64,000 bases of DNA from Methylosarcina fibrata AML-C10 (GTDB lineage Bacteria > Pseudomonadota > Gammaproteobacteria > Methylococcales > Methylomonadaceae), in contig NZ_KB889965.1 in the NCBI RefSeq assembly GCF_000372865.1, positions 2,835,450 to 2,899,449 on the forward strand. The letters run 5' to 3'. The notes under the pieces are model-generated. The model searched no databases. It worked only from the letters and a program-made list of their open reading frames with translations, and had not been told where the DNA came from. Both the position numbers and the translations under genes were made by a program. Below are positions 1 through 9,286 of the stretch, piece by piece. Position 1 is the first letter of the stretch, and each line of letters opens with the position of its first letter.

Positions 1-784
1 GGTTTTCAATGACGCTGATCTGCTGTTTGATCTCGTATTTTCTGCTTTCGTTTTTGGTCACTTCCGCTGCGTAACGTTTGACCGCGAGCGCATTCGACCT
101 GGCATAAATCTGCAATTGCTTGACCATCTCCAAGCCATTCTGCAGAATGGTGATGTATTGCTCCAGATTCTCAAGCTGATTGTCCAGCGCGAGCAGTTCG
201 TAATACGAATGCGCGACCTCGGCGACCAAATTGGTCACCAAAAAGTGCCGGCCTTCGATCGACGCCATGTAGTCCAGCACGGCCACTTGTTTCTCGTTCC
301 TGAGCTTTTTCCAGACGTCGATCTCCCAGGTCGAAAACAGCCCGAACTGATAATCGCCGAGCAAGGTCGGAAACGACTCGCCCGGCCGTATTTCGAGATT
401 TTCCTCGACCGCGCCGCTGCGCGTAAATTGGCCGACCTTGTCCGCGCCGGCGCCCGCGCCGATGCCCACAAAAGGCAGATAAGCGCCTTTCCGCCGTTGA
501 ATTTCATTTTCCGCCACGCTGATGCGCTGCAGCATGATGTTCACTTCCTTGTTGTTCGCGACCGCCGATTTGATCAATGCGATCAAATCGGGATCTTCGA
601 AAAAATCGGCCCAGTTCGCGGTCGCGGTATTTTTTTGTGCCGAAACGCCCTGCGTATTCTTGAAACCGTCCGGCAACGCGGTGTCGGCTTTTTTCGCGGT
701 CATCGCCGGGATGCCGCAGGCTTGCAACATCAGCCCCGCAACGCCCAACAGCAAAAACCGCAATGTCTTACTCTTCAACATCAT
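1..784 (-). CDS. RND efflux outer membrane factor, NodT/OprM type (partial)
   Basis: This is the outer membrane channel of a tripartite efflux pump; only the N-terminal 260 or so residues lie inside the window and the gene runs off the left edge. Translation begins MMLKSKTLRF and carries a lipoprotein signal with the lipobox-like end LMLQAC, then a mature start typical of NodT-family factors (NWADFFEDPDLIALI) and a long helical stretch with the WEIDVWKKLRNEKQ motif found in OprM/TolC homologues. It is the third gene of the operon: its start overlaps the end of the RND pump gene by about 17 bases, which implies translational coupling. An ATG three bases downstream (781) is an equally good start. 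Function is clear from family and context; the exported compounds are not known. Confidence 0.88.
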   Translation of the reverse strand, partial: MMLKSKTLRFLLLGVAGLMLQACGIPAMTAKKADTALPDGFKNTQGVSAQKNTATANWADFFEDPDLIALIKSAVANNKEVNIMLQRISVAENEIQRRKGAYLPFVGIGAGAGADKVGQFTRSGAVEENLEIRPGESFPTLLGDYQFGLFSTWEIDVWKKLRNEKQVAVLDYMASIEGRHFLVTNLVAEVAHSYYELLALDNQLENLEQYITILQNGLEMVKQLQIYARSNALAVKRYAAEVTKNESRKYEIKQQISVIEN

Positions 785-3700
785 TCGTACCGTAGTGATA
801 TTTTTCGGTTAAAGGATCGATATCTTCGTGCTTAATTAAGCGCTTGCCTTCGATCATCTTGGCAAAGACGTAATACAACCCGGGAATCAGCACGACGCCG
901 AATACGGTACCGAACAACATTCCGCCCAAGGCGGCCGTGCCGATCGTCCGGTTGCCGACAGCTCCCGCTCCGGTGGCAATCGCCAACGGAATCAGGCCGG
1001 CGATGAACGCGAACGAAGTCATCAAGATCGGGCGGAAACGCGCTTTGGCGCCCTCGATCGCCGCCTCTTTAACCGTCATGCCCTGAGCTTGCTTCTGCAC
1101 CGCGAATTCCACAATCAATACCGCGTTTTTGCCGAGCAACCCCACTAACATCACCAGCCCCAGTTGGGAATAGACATCGTTGGCAAGACCCAATTCTTTC
1201 AGCAGGAAGAATGCGCCGAAAAGACCGGGGGGCAGCGAGCATAATACGACTAACGGCAAAACAAAGCTTTCGTACTGTGCGGCCAGCACCAGATAGACGA
1301 ACATGATAACGACCACGAAGATCTCTATTGCTTCAGTACCGCGGCGGGCTTCGTCAAACGTCAAGCCTTCCCACGCGACGGCAAAACCTTGCGGTAAAAC
1401 TTCAGCGGCGACTTCCTGGATCGCCTTGATGGCGGCTCCTGTGGTATAACCGGCCGCCGGCTCGGCGCGGATAGCGGCGGAATTGTAAAGGTTATAACGC
1501 GTGATCTCGTTGGGACCTTGCCGTTTCTTCATGGTCATGAAGGCGGAGTACGGCACCATCTCGCCTTTGTCGTTTTTCACGTAGTATTTCAACACATCCT
1601 CAGGGAAGCGCCGAAATTCGGGCAGAGCCTGGGCATAGACCTTAAAAAAGTTGTTGAAGCGGATAAAGCCCTGCTCATAGGTGCTGCCGATCATGATGTC
1701 CAGGTTGTTCATCGCCTTGTCGATGGTCACGCCTTTTTGCATCGCGAGCTTATTGTCGATAATCAGTTCGTATTGCGGATAATTGGCCGCATAAAAGGTA
1801 AATAATCCGGTCAGCTCCTTGCGTTTGCGCATCGCATCCATGAACGTATGGTTAATTTTGTCGAACTCGAAGTAATCCGTGTCTATGGTCTTGTCCAATA
1901 AACGAAACGCCAAGCCGGATGCCGCGCCGTAACCCGGCACTGCCGGCGGTTGAAAAAACTCGATGACCGCACCCATGTCATGGGTTTTCTCCTCGAGTTC
2001 GTGGATGACGTCCTGTACGGAATGTTTACGTTGGGTCCAATCTTTCAGATTGATGACACAGGTGCCAGCATTCGAACCGCGTCCTTCGGTGAGCACTTCG
2101 TAGCCTGCCAAGGAAGAAACCGATTGCACGCCGTCGATTTTTTCAGCTATCTCTTCCAGTTGCCGCGCCACTTTGTTCGTCACTTCGATGGTGGAGCCGG
2201 GCGGCGTCTGGATAATCGCGTAAATCATGCCTTGGTCTTCACCCGGAATAAAGCCGGAAGGCAAGGTTAGACTGACAGTATAAATACCGAAACAAAATCC
2301 GCCCAATATCGAAAAGGTCAACAACCGTCGCATGACGACGACATTAAGAATTTTAATGTATCGTCCCGTGACCTTTTCAAAAATGGCGTTGAATGCATCA
2401 ATGAAAAGACTGATCGGCGTTTTCCGTTTTTTCTGTCCGTGCGTGTTTTTTAGAATCATCGCGCACAGAACCGGGGAAAGCGATAACGCCACGATCGCTG
2501 AAATGACGATCGACGATGCCATGGCGATACCGAATTGCCGGTAAAATACGCCGACCGGCCCGGACATGAACGCAATAGGGACGAACACGGACACCATGAC
2601 CAGCGTAATCGCTACAATGGCGCCGCCGATTTCCCCCAAGACTTTTTTCGAGGCGACAAAAGGAGAAACATGCTCTGCCTCCATTTTCGCATGCACCGCT
2701 TCGACCACCACGATCGCATCATCGACCACGATGCCGATGGCCAACACCAGGGCGAACAGCGTAATCAGGTTGATGGAAAGCCCGAACGCCGACATCACGG
2801 CAAAGGCTCCAATCAGCGAGACCGGTACCGCAAGTATTGGGATCAAGGTGGAACGCCAGTCGCCCAAAAACACAAACACCACCAAGGATACCAGCAAGAA
2901 CGCTTCGCCCAAAGTGTGCAGGACTTTGTCGATGGAAGCTTCAACGAATCTCGATACGTCGTAATTAATTTCGTAGTCCATGCCTTCCGGGAAGGATTTT
3001 TTCAACTCTTTCAATTTTTCCTTGACGTCCTCTATGACCTTTTGGGCATTAGTACCGTAGTTTTGTTTCAGCACGATGGATGCGGAAGGAAACCCGTCTT
3101 TATCGGAGTAAATATTATAAAACTCGCTGTTCAGATCGACTTTGGCAATGTCTTTAATGCGCAGAATCTCACCTTCCGGGTTGGCCCGGACAATAATGTT
3201 TTCATATTCTTCCTTTTTATTGAAACGCCCTTTATAGACCAGCACATATTCTTTGGACTGGGCGGCAATGCCCGTGCTTTGGCCCAGTCGGCCGGGACGT
3301 CCGATAATGCTTTGATCCCCGATGGCGTCCATCACCTCGTCGACCGAAACGTTATAGGCCCGCATCCGGTCCGGATTCAGCCAAATCCGCATCGCATATT
3401 GGCGGGCGCCCAATATGGTTGCTTGGGCGATGCCGGTGATGCGCTGAATTTCCGGAATAACGCTGACGTAGGCATAATTAAATAAAAGCTTCTGATCGGC
3501 GTTTTTGTCCTTGCTGTACAGGTTGACGTACATCAGCATGCTGGGCTGGACGAAGTTCACGATCACGCCTTCCAACTGTACCAGTTTGGGCAGTCTGCTC
3601 ATCATCTGATCCACGCGCGTCTTTACGTTAACCATCGCAATGTTGGGATCGACCCCCAGATTGAAATACACTTGAATGGTCGATTCGCCGGCGCTGGTCG

Positions 3701-3944
3701 CATCCGAGGTGAGGTATTTCATGCCGGGCACGCCGTTAATGGCGCGTTCGATCATAATCAGGGACGACTGCACCAGCACGTCGGCGCTGGAGCCGGGAAA
3801 CGATAACGAAACCGTAACCCGCGGCGGCGCAATATCTGGAAACTGGGCAATGGGCAAGGATCGGATTGCCAGGAAGCCCATGAACAGGAACACGAGCGAT
3901 AACACGATCGCCATCACGGGTCTTTTAATAAAGATGTTAAACAT
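768..3944 (-). CDS. RND multidrug efflux pump, HAE1/AcrB family
   Basis: Inner membrane proton-driven pump of 1058 residues, the usual length for AcrB-type transporters. The N-terminus (MFNIFIKRPVMAIVLSL) is the classic first transmembrane helix, followed by the FPDIAPPRVTVS segment. The paired acidic residues of the proton relay are present in GIVVDDAIVVVE near residue 410, and the matching lysine in VGLLGKNAVLIVEF near residue 940. The porter region includes PPAVPGYGAASG-like sequence typical of HAE1 pumps. The gene follows the adaptor gene by 25 bases and overlaps the outer membrane factor gene, so all three are probably one transcript. Substrate range cannot be read from sequence. Confidence 0.95.
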   Translation of the reverse strand: MFNIFIKRPVMAIVLSLVFLFMGFLAIRSLPIAQFPDIAPPRVTVSLSFPGSSADVLVQSSLIMIERAINGVPGMKYLTSDATSAGESTIQVYFNLGVDPNIAMVNVKTRVDQMMSRLPKLVQLEGVIVNFVQPSMLMYVNLYSKDKNADQKLLFNYAYVSVIPEIQRITGIAQATILGARQYAMRIWLNPDRMRAYNVSVDEVMDAIGDQSIIGRPGRLGQSTGIAAQSKEYVLVYKGRFNKKEEYENIIVRANPEGEILRIKDIAKVDLNSEFYNIYSDKDGFPSASIVLKQNYGTNAQKVIEDVKEKLKELKKSFPEGMDYEINYDVSRFVEASIDKVLHTLGEAFLLVSLVVFVFLGDWRSTLIPILAVPVSLIGAFAVMSAFGLSINLITLFALVLAIGIVVDDAIVVVEAVHAKMEAEHVSPFVASKKVLGEIGGAIVAITLVMVSVFVPIAFMSGPVGVFYRQFGIAMASSIVISAIVALSLSPVLCAMILKNTHGQKKRKTPISLFIDAFNAIFEKVTGRYIKILNVVVMRRLLTFSILGGFCFGIYTVSLTLPSGFIPGEDQGMIYAIIQTPPGSTIEVTNKVARQLEEIAEKIDGVQSVSSLAGYEVLTEGRGSNAGTCVINLKDWTQRKHSVQDVIHELEEKTHDMGAVIEFFQPPAVPGYGAASGLAFRLLDKTIDTDYFEFDKINHTFMDAMRKRKELTGLFTFYAANYPQYELIIDNKLAMQKGVTIDKAMNNLDIMIGSTYEQGFIRFNNFFKVYAQALPEFRRFPEDVLKYYVKNDKGEMVPYSAFMTMKKRQGPNEITRYNLYNSAAIRAEPAAGYTTGAAIKAIQEVAAEVLPQGFAVAWEGLTFDEARRGTEAIEIFVVVIMFVYLVLAAQYESFVLPLVVLCSLPPGLFGAFFLLKELGLANDVYSQLGLVMLVGLLGKNAVLIVEFAVQKQAQGMTVKEAAIEGAKARFRPILMTSFAFIAGLIPLAIATGAGAVGNRTIGTAALGGMLFGTVFGVVLIPGLYYVFAKMIEGKRLIKHEDIDPLTEKYHYGTNDVEE

Positions 3945-3969
3945 GATTGATCACTGCTTAGATTAAAGG

Positions 3970-5055
3970 TTACTCGGCGTACAGTTCCAACTCGGGGAGA
4001 ACCTTTTCCGGCGGCCTTAAATCGATCTTCACCTCTTCCCCGGGATGTACTTTACGCAAGCCTTCGAGCAAGATCTTGTCATCGTCCTGCAAGCCATCTT
4101 TGATGATAAACAGATGCGGTATGTCGGCTTCGATCTTGATTAGCCGTTGCTCCAGTTTGTTTTCTTTGTTAATGACGTAGACGTAGTTTTTATCCATGAT
4201 TTCGAATACCGCTTTTTGCGGAATGAGCATAGCGTTTTTATAGGGCTTGCCCATTAAGATTGTTCCCGTCTCGCCGTGCCTGAGCAACATATCCGGATTC
4301 TGAAAGGTGGCGCGAAACTCGATGTTGCCGGCGGTATTGTCGAAATCCGCTTCGATTGTCTCGATCACGCCGGTTTGATTGTAAATCTGGCCGTTCGCCA
4401 TTCTGAGTTTGACCTGGGCAGGCGCGCCGTCCTTTTGATGCATTTTGTAATCCAGATACTCGGCTTCCGGGACGTTGAAATACACCCATAATTTGCTGAC
4501 GTCCGACAGCGTGGTCAGCAAAGCGCCTTCTTCGACAAGGCTGCCGTTTCTGACGTCCAGATGGTCCATGATCCCGTCGAAAGGCGCATTGATGTTGGTA
4601 AAGCCCAAATGGGTTTCCGCCAGTTTCACTTCCGCGTTGGCCTTGTCCAGTTTCGCTTTAGCCAAGGCCAATTCATTCAATGAAACGATTTTTTGATCGG
4701 CCAAACCCTTGGTATTGAGGTATTCGATATGGGCGGTATTGGCCTCGGCTTTCGCTTTTAAAAGTTCAGCCTGATAGATGTTGGGCATGATTTTGAACAT
4801 GGGTTGCCCCTGCTTCACCATTTTTCCCTCGTCGACAAAAATAGCCTGTAAATAACCTCTTTCCAGAGCACGAACCTCGATATGCCGGATGGCATGAATC
4901 TGACAGACATATTCTTTCGTGACGGAAGTATCTTGACGAAGCGGCGTGGTAGCCTCCAGTTTAGGCATCTCTTCATGATGCTCGGTTTCGGCTTGCTGGC
5001 AACCGCTTGACAAAATAACGGTCAAGCCGATCAATACGGGGATTCTATTGATCAT
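3970..5055 (-). CDS. RND efflux periplasmic adaptor (membrane fusion protein), lipoprotein
   Basis: Adaptor of about 361 residues linking the RND pump to the outer membrane factor. I chose the start at 5055 because it gives a short lipoprotein signal, MINRIPVLIGLTVILSSGC, with a clear lipobox; the open frame extends further upstream to 5262, but that extension has no signal and crosses a terminator-like hairpin. The mature protein shows the AcrA-type order: barrel-sandwich start (VRALERGYLQAIFVDEGKMVKQGQPMFKI), alpha-helical hairpin with Ala/Lys/Glu-rich helices, second lipoyl half (INAPFDGIMDHLDVRNGSLVEEG), beta-barrel, and a C-terminal membrane-proximal domain. It is the first gene of the operon with the pump 25 bases downstream. 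Confidence 0.92.
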   Translation of the reverse strand: MINRIPVLIGLTVILSSGCQQAETEHHEEMPKLEATTPLRQDTSVTKEYVCQIHAIRHIEVRALERGYLQAIFVDEGKMVKQGQPMFKIMPNIYQAELLKAKAEANTAHIEYLNTKGLADQKIVSLNELALAKAKLDKANAEVKLAETHLGFTNINAPFDGIMDHLDVRNGSLVEEGALLTTLSDVSKLWVYFNVPEAEYLDYKMHQKDGAPAQVKLRMANGQIYNQTGVIETIEADFDNTAGNIEFRATFQNPDMLLRHGETGTILMGKPYKNAMLIPQKAVFEIMDKNYVYVINKENKLEQRLIKIEADIPHLFIIKDGLQDDDKILLEGLRKVHPGEEVKIDLRPPEKVLPELELYAE

Positions 5056-5075
5056 TGCTTTGGAACCCGGAGTGT

Positions 5076-5112
5076 AAAAAAACAAAAAACGGCTGATGGA
5101 ATTAGCCGTTTT
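5076..5112 (-). terminator. Terminator-like hairpin in the leader of the RND operon
   Basis: Read on the minus strand, a perfect 9-bp stem (AAAACGGCT / AGCCGTTTT) with a 9-base loop is followed by a T-rich run broken by a single G. It lies about 20 bases before the adaptor start at 5055. No convincing gene lies upstream on that strand for it to terminate, so it may be an attenuator of the efflux operon. Confidence 0.6.
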
Positions 5113-5731
5113 GATATAGGAACTTATTATTTTTCGTAAGGGAAAAATCCATTTTAAAATTCCGGATAACCTGATCAGGTCATACTTGCATGCCATATTG
5201 TCCATTCCGCTATTTGTACTAGTAAAAATAAGATACCGATTTATTGATGCCGGTTTTGTCATGAGTTACATTAATAAAATTTTGCCGCCAGCACGGATCT
5301 GTGCCTAAACCACGGCAAGTCAAAACAATTTATGCAGCGATTCATAGCGCATGAAAGGTAATACGCAAAATTGATGCCAATTTAAGCAAGTCATTGACAA
5401 AAAATAATTATTCGAAATTTTAATGACTCTCACTAGCTTCAATCGCATCAAAAAAACCGGTTGCTGTGGGTTAAATAAACCAAAAAACGGTTTACCCTTC
5501 CATTCCCTGCCGGATCTTGAAGAGAGCTTCCTATGAATATAATCTTTAAAAAACTCTTCCGGAACCGCGGTTTCATCCACGCCATGAGCTTCGTCCGGAA
5601 ACCCGATGCCTCTGGCCGCGACCGTGCCAGACGTTGCCGGCGGGTAATAATTATTTTTGCCGGATAACAATCGCTCCATCCCCTTGTCTAACCGGAGTGT
5701 TTTTTTAAATGTGCAAATCAATCAATCTGTC
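5113..5731. other. Divergent intergenic region between RND operon and GTPase operon
   Basis: About 620 bases with no convincing gene. It must hold the promoters for the minus-strand efflux operon and for the plus-strand GTPase pair. It is AT-rich around 5380-5430. A minus-strand open frame (5320-5721) exists but has neither family resemblance nor a good ribosome-binding site. GGAG at 5694 precedes an in-frame GTG at 5711 that is an alternative start for the GTPase gene. Confidence 0.5.
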
Positions 5732-6997
5732 ATGACCAAGCCGAGCCGCCGCTCCGTTGACTGGAAATTCTGGAAAAAATGGAGCGATAAAGTCGACAAG
5801 CCTTTTTCAAGCCTTCAGGATTACACCGGCAGGATTCTCAATCCGAAACTCGATGCGGAAGCCGAAAACGCCATCCGGGCCGTTCACGCCGGCGCACAGG
5901 TTCCGGTGTTCTGGCTGCTCGGCAAGACCCAAAGCGGCAAAAGCGCGATCATCCGGACGCTGACCCGGTCGACGGCAGCGGAAGTGGGGAACGGCTTCAA
6001 GCCATGCACGCAAACGGCGATGCTGTTCGATTATCCCGACAGCGAAACCGCCTTTTTGCGCTTTCTGGATACCCGCGGCTTGTCCGAAGCCGGTTACGAT
6101 GCCGGAGAAGACATGGCCTGGTGCGAGCGGCAGGCGCATTTGCCGATCGTGGTCATGAAGGCGATGGATCATCAGCAGGACGCCGTGCTGAAGGCCGTCC
6201 GGCAGATCCACAAAGCCCATCCCAACTGGCCGCTGATCGTCGCACAAACGACCCTGCACGAAGGCTATCCTGGCCGGACGATGGAACATCCCGAGCCGTA
6301 TCCGTTCGCAAGCGGTGCGATCGGCGCTGCGGTGCCGCCCGATCTTCGCTATTCGCTGCTGAAGCAACGCGAATATTTTCAGGGAATGAACGCACAATTC
6401 GTACCGATCGATTTTACCTTGCCCGAAGACGATTACACGGTGCAGGATTACGGGCTGGATGCGCTGTGGGCCGCCATCGAAACGGCTTTGCCGTTGGGGC
6501 TTCGGGAAATGCTGGACATCGGCCGGATCAACGACGTGTATTTGAAAACGGCCCACTCCCATATCGTCGGCTACGCGGTCCTGGCCGGCTGCACCGCGGC
6601 GATACCGGCGCCTGCCGCCAGTTTGAGCGCGGTCATCGCGCTGCAGGGAAAAATGTTCCACAGCATCGCCAGCGTTTACGGCTTGCCTTTGACCAAAAAA
6701 AGCATCAGCGAAATCGTCGGCGCCGTCGGGCTCGGCTTCCTGTCGGGCATGGGCGGGCGCGAGTTGCTGAAGCTGGTGCCTTTCTACGGACAAACCGTCG
6801 CCGCCGGCATGGCGGGCGTTTATACGGCGGCGGTCACTTACGCGCTGGGCAAAACGCTGTGCTCCTATTTCGCCCATACCCGGCAAGGGAGGGCGTTGAG
6901 TCCGGAAGCCCTGAGCGAGCTGTTTAAAAAGGAATTCCTGCGGGGCGGCGAATTACTGCGCGACGCCGTCAACCGGAAGCAAGGCTCGGCGCCATGA
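5732..6997 (+). CDS. Membrane-associated GTPase with C-terminal DUF697-type domain
   Basis: A P-loop GTPase of about 421 residues. The Walker A motif GKTQSGKS is at about residues 64-71 and the switch II motif DTRG at about 113-116. The usual NKxD guanine-specificity motif is replaced by something like AQTTLHE, so base specificity is uncertain. The last 150 residues (from about HSHIVGYAVLAGCTAAIPAPAA) are hydrophobic and resemble the DUF697/YcjF-type domain with Gly- and Ala-rich membrane segments. Start at ATG 5732; an in-frame GTG at 5711 is possible. The stop overlaps the start of the next GTPase gene (ATGA), so the two are coupled and may act together. Cellular role unknown; related families act in membrane stress or membrane remodelling. 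Confidence 0.85.
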   Translation: MTKPSRRSVDWKFWKKWSDKVDKPFSSLQDYTGRILNPKLDAEAENAIRAVHAGAQVPVFWLLGKTQSGKSAIIRTLTRSTAAEVGNGFKPCTQTAMLFDYPDSETAFLRFLDTRGLSEAGYDAGEDMAWCERQAHLPIVVMKAMDHQQDAVLKAVRQIHKAHPNWPLIVAQTTLHEGYPGRTMEHPEPYPFASGAIGAAVPPDLRYSLLKQREYFQGMNAQFVPIDFTLPEDDYTVQDYGLDALWAAIETALPLGLREMLDIGRINDVYLKTAHSHIVGYAVLAGCTAAIPAPAASLSAVIALQGKMFHSIASVYGLPLTKKSISEIVGAVGLGFLSGMGGRELLKLVPFYGQTVAAGMAGVYTAAVTYALGKTLCSYFAHTRQGRALSPEALSELFKKEFLRGGELLRDAVNRKQGSAP

Positions 6998-8451
6998 GAA
7001 CGACGACCCGCCTGGCGATTCTTCTCGTTCTGGTTTCGCTGCCTTGGCTGGCCTTGCTGGTGCTCGGCGGGGTTTGGCTGTGGCAGCACCATTACCTGCT
7101 GGTCGCGTTGCCGGTGTTGCTGTCGTCCTACGGCATCGCCTGGATCCTGAGCCGGAAAATGAAGGAGGAAACGCCGTTGCCGGCCGACTGGCCCAGCGTC
7201 GCTCCGGACGACCGCTGGTCGCCGGCGGCCCGGGAAATCTGGGGCCGGATCGATGCCCTGGCCAATGAGATAAAGCCTTCGGAATATCCTTTGACCGATA
7301 CCGCCCGGCTGACCGCCCTGGCCCAGCGCGTCATTACCGAAGTGGCGGCCCAGTTCCGGCCCAAAACCGACCGGGCGGCACTGGACGTGCCGCTGCGCAA
7401 CATTCTGTTCATCGTCGAACAGGTATGCCGCGACATGCGCGAGATCCTCGACGAGTGGGTGCCGTTCAGCCATCTGATTACGGTTCGGGACGGCCTGCAA
7501 CTGTTGAAATGGCGGGAACGATTCCGGCAGGCCAATTACCTGCGCCGCACGCTGTCGATGGCGGCGGCACCGTTCACCGCGATCCCGCAGGAATTGAGCC
7601 ATTTTTTTACCGGCAAGATCGCCAAATACCCCAAAGGCCTGCTGGAGCGCTGGCTGCTCCAGACGGTCGTGAAGAAAATCGGCTATTACGCGATCGCCCT
7701 GTACAGCGGCCATCTAATGCCGCCTTCGGTTTCACCGGCCGCGCCGGAAGAGGAAAACGCCCTGGTCAAAAAGCCGTTGCGCGTCCTGGTCGCCGGCCAG
7801 ACCAAAGCCGGCAAGTCCAGCCTGATCAACGCCCTGCTGGGCGAATTCAGAACCACGGTCGACGTGCTGCCGGTCACCGATGAACTGCGGGTCTATAAAA
7901 TGCAGCAGGCCGATAGGGACGAGCTGCTGATTTACGACAGTCCGGGCTACGGCGACGATCCGGCCTGGTTCGAACAAAACGACCGGCAACTCGGCGAATT
8001 CGATCTGGTGATCGTGGTCTGTTCGGCGGTTCATGCCGGGCGGGCCGCCGACAGCCGTTTTTTGGCGGGACTGAGAAACTGGTTCGACCAACGGCTCAAT
8101 CGCCGCATGCCGCCGGTGCTCGCGGTCGTCAGCCATGTCGATCAACTGCGTCCCGTGCGCGAGTGGCAGCCGCCTTACGATGTCGACACTCCGGACGGCG
8201 CCAAAGCCGGAAACATCCGCGCGGCCGTCGAGTCGGTGGGCGAGTCGCTGCAACTGGCGTTCGAAGACTGCGTGCCGGCCTGTCTGGCGCCCCCGAAGGA
8301 CCGGTACAACATCGAGGCGGTCCTGGCGGCGATGGCGCACAAACTGCCGGAAAGTTTGCGGGCGCACTATCTGCGCATGCTGGCCGAAGGCCACCAGAAA
8401 GACAAGCTTCAACTGCTGCTCGGCCAGTTGAAAATACGGAGCAAACCATAG
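6994..8451 (+). CDS. Membrane-anchored GTPase (dynamin/Era-like P-loop)
   Basis: 485 residues. Two N-terminal transmembrane helices (about residues 7-29 and 34-51) are followed by a 200-residue helical region and then a GTPase domain with Walker A GQTKAGKS (268-275), DSPG (315-318) and the G4-like SHVD (380-383). This layout resembles YcjX/YfjP-type membrane GTPases. The ATG overlaps the stop of the upstream DUF697 GTPase gene by four bases. Two separated fragments of a second copy of this gene lie at 20649-20722 and 21731-21970, showing past duplication and decay. The exact role is unknown; the pairing with a DUF697 partner suggests a two-component membrane GTPase system. Confidence 0.85.
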   Translation: MRTTTRLAILLVLVSLPWLALLVLGGVWLWQHHYLLVALPVLLSSYGIAWILSRKMKEETPLPADWPSVAPDDRWSPAAREIWGRIDALANEIKPSEYPLTDTARLTALAQRVITEVAAQFRPKTDRAALDVPLRNILFIVEQVCRDMREILDEWVPFSHLITVRDGLQLLKWRERFRQANYLRRTLSMAAAPFTAIPQELSHFFTGKIAKYPKGLLERWLLQTVVKKIGYYAIALYSGHLMPPSVSPAAPEEENALVKKPLRVLVAGQTKAGKSSLINALLGEFRTTVDVLPVTDELRVYKMQQADRDELLIYDSPGYGDDPAWFEQNDRQLGEFDLVIVVCSAVHAGRAADSRFLAGLRNWFDQRLNRRMPPVLAVVSHVDQLRPVREWQPPYDVDTPDGAKAGNIRAAVESVGESLQLAFEDCVPACLAPPKDRYNIEAVLAAMAHKLPESLRAHYLRMLAEGHQKDKLQLLLGQLKIRSKP

Positions 8452-8587
8452 GGCGTGTCCGTGCAGATATCGTTATTTTAAAGCGTAAAAACCCGGACTT
8501 GAGCTGCCGGTTTCAACAATTAATCTGAAGAAAATTTCGCATTAATGGTTGAGTTCGGCCCTTAACCACCGATCATTCATTTCTATC

Positions 8588-8615
8588 GAATGACAGCAAT
8601 TTAATGACAGCAATT
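8588..8615. repeat. 14-bp tandem direct repeat
   Basis: The unit AATGACAGCAATTT occurs twice in a row, just outside the IS200/IS605 element. It may be a replication slip linked to the insertion. Confidence 0.7.
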
Positions 8616-8697
8616 TACTTAACAACCACCCGCTAAAAGCGGGTGGGTTCGGATAACGGACTGAAAGTCCGGATACGCGTCGACTCAACGACGCGTC

Positions 8698-9149
8698 TTA
8701 GTCAGGCTCCATTTTAAAATTATCGTTTGGATTCGGTTCAAAGTGATGCTCCAAATAGTGTTGAATCGTCTCATCAGTCATCTGGCCAACGGTGGCGCAA
8801 AAATACCCGCGCGCCCAAAAATGCCTTCCCCAGTACCGCTTCTTCAAGTGCGGAAACTCCTCGAACAGGCAGCTCGAAGTCCTTCCTTTGATTCGCCTCA
8901 TGATTTCGCTGGGCGCCAGATTCGGCGGAGCACTGACCAAAATGTGGACATGATCTTTGCTCACCACGCCTTTTATAATCCGTATCTCAAACGCTTCACA
9001 GGTCTGTCGCACCAAGTCTCTTACCCGTTCCGCGATGTCACCACTCAGCACTTTGTAGCGATACTTCGTGACCCAAACAAAATGGTACTCCATTTGATAA
9101 ACCGTATGGCTGCCATATCTACCGTATGGCTGCCATATCTATAGTCCAT
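8698..9149 (-). pseudogene. tnpA: IS200/IS605 transposase TnpA, frameshifted by a 20-bp tandem duplication
   Basis: The product is a Y1 HUH transposase: the histidine motif HVHILV, the KGRTSS region, RHFWARGYF and a catalytic Tyr in IQHYLEHH are all visible. The ATG at 9149 has an excellent Shine-Dalgarno (AAGGAGGT), but a perfect 20-bp tandem duplication at 9101-9140 shifts the frame after about ten codons. Removing one copy restores an N-terminus MDYRYGSHTVYQMEYHFVWV, which is what this family normally has. The remaining in-frame ATG at 9093 lacks a ribosome-binding site and drops the N-terminal strand, so the copy is probably inactive or weakly expressed. Confidence 0.85.
9101..9140. repeat. 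Perfect 20-bp tandem duplication inside tnpA
   Basis: Bases 9101-9120 are repeated exactly at 9121-9140. Since 20 is not a multiple of three, the duplication puts the transposase start codon out of frame with its body. Confidence 0.95.
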
Positions 9150-9286
9150 TGCCACCTCCTTGGCCAAATTATCGCAGCTTAAGCTAACCGGCTAAAGCCG
9201 GTGGTTTAAACATTATGATGGAAAATTAAATTTTGCTATCTTTCAAATATAAGACAATCTTCATTTTAGAGACCGCAGCTAAGCAG

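Larger units (their letters stand above)
8620..9210 (-). mobile_element. IS200/IS605-type element
   Basis: A single-gene element bounded by subterminal palindromes instead of inverted terminal repeats, as expected for HUH elements. One end has a perfect 9-bp stem at 8626-8646 (CCACCCGCT / AGCGGGTGG). The other has a 7-bp stem at 9187-9202 (ACCGGCT / AGCCGGT). Between the stop of tnpA and the first palindrome lie two more small hairpins around 8660-8696, probably the transcript terminator. Exact ends are approximate. It sits between the GTPase operon and the ABC efflux operon. Confidence 0.8.

Noticed and set aside
5320-5721. Minus-strand open frame of 133 codons upstream of the RND operon
   Set aside because: No ribosome-binding site, no recognisable motif, and it overlaps the control region and the start of the GTPase gene.
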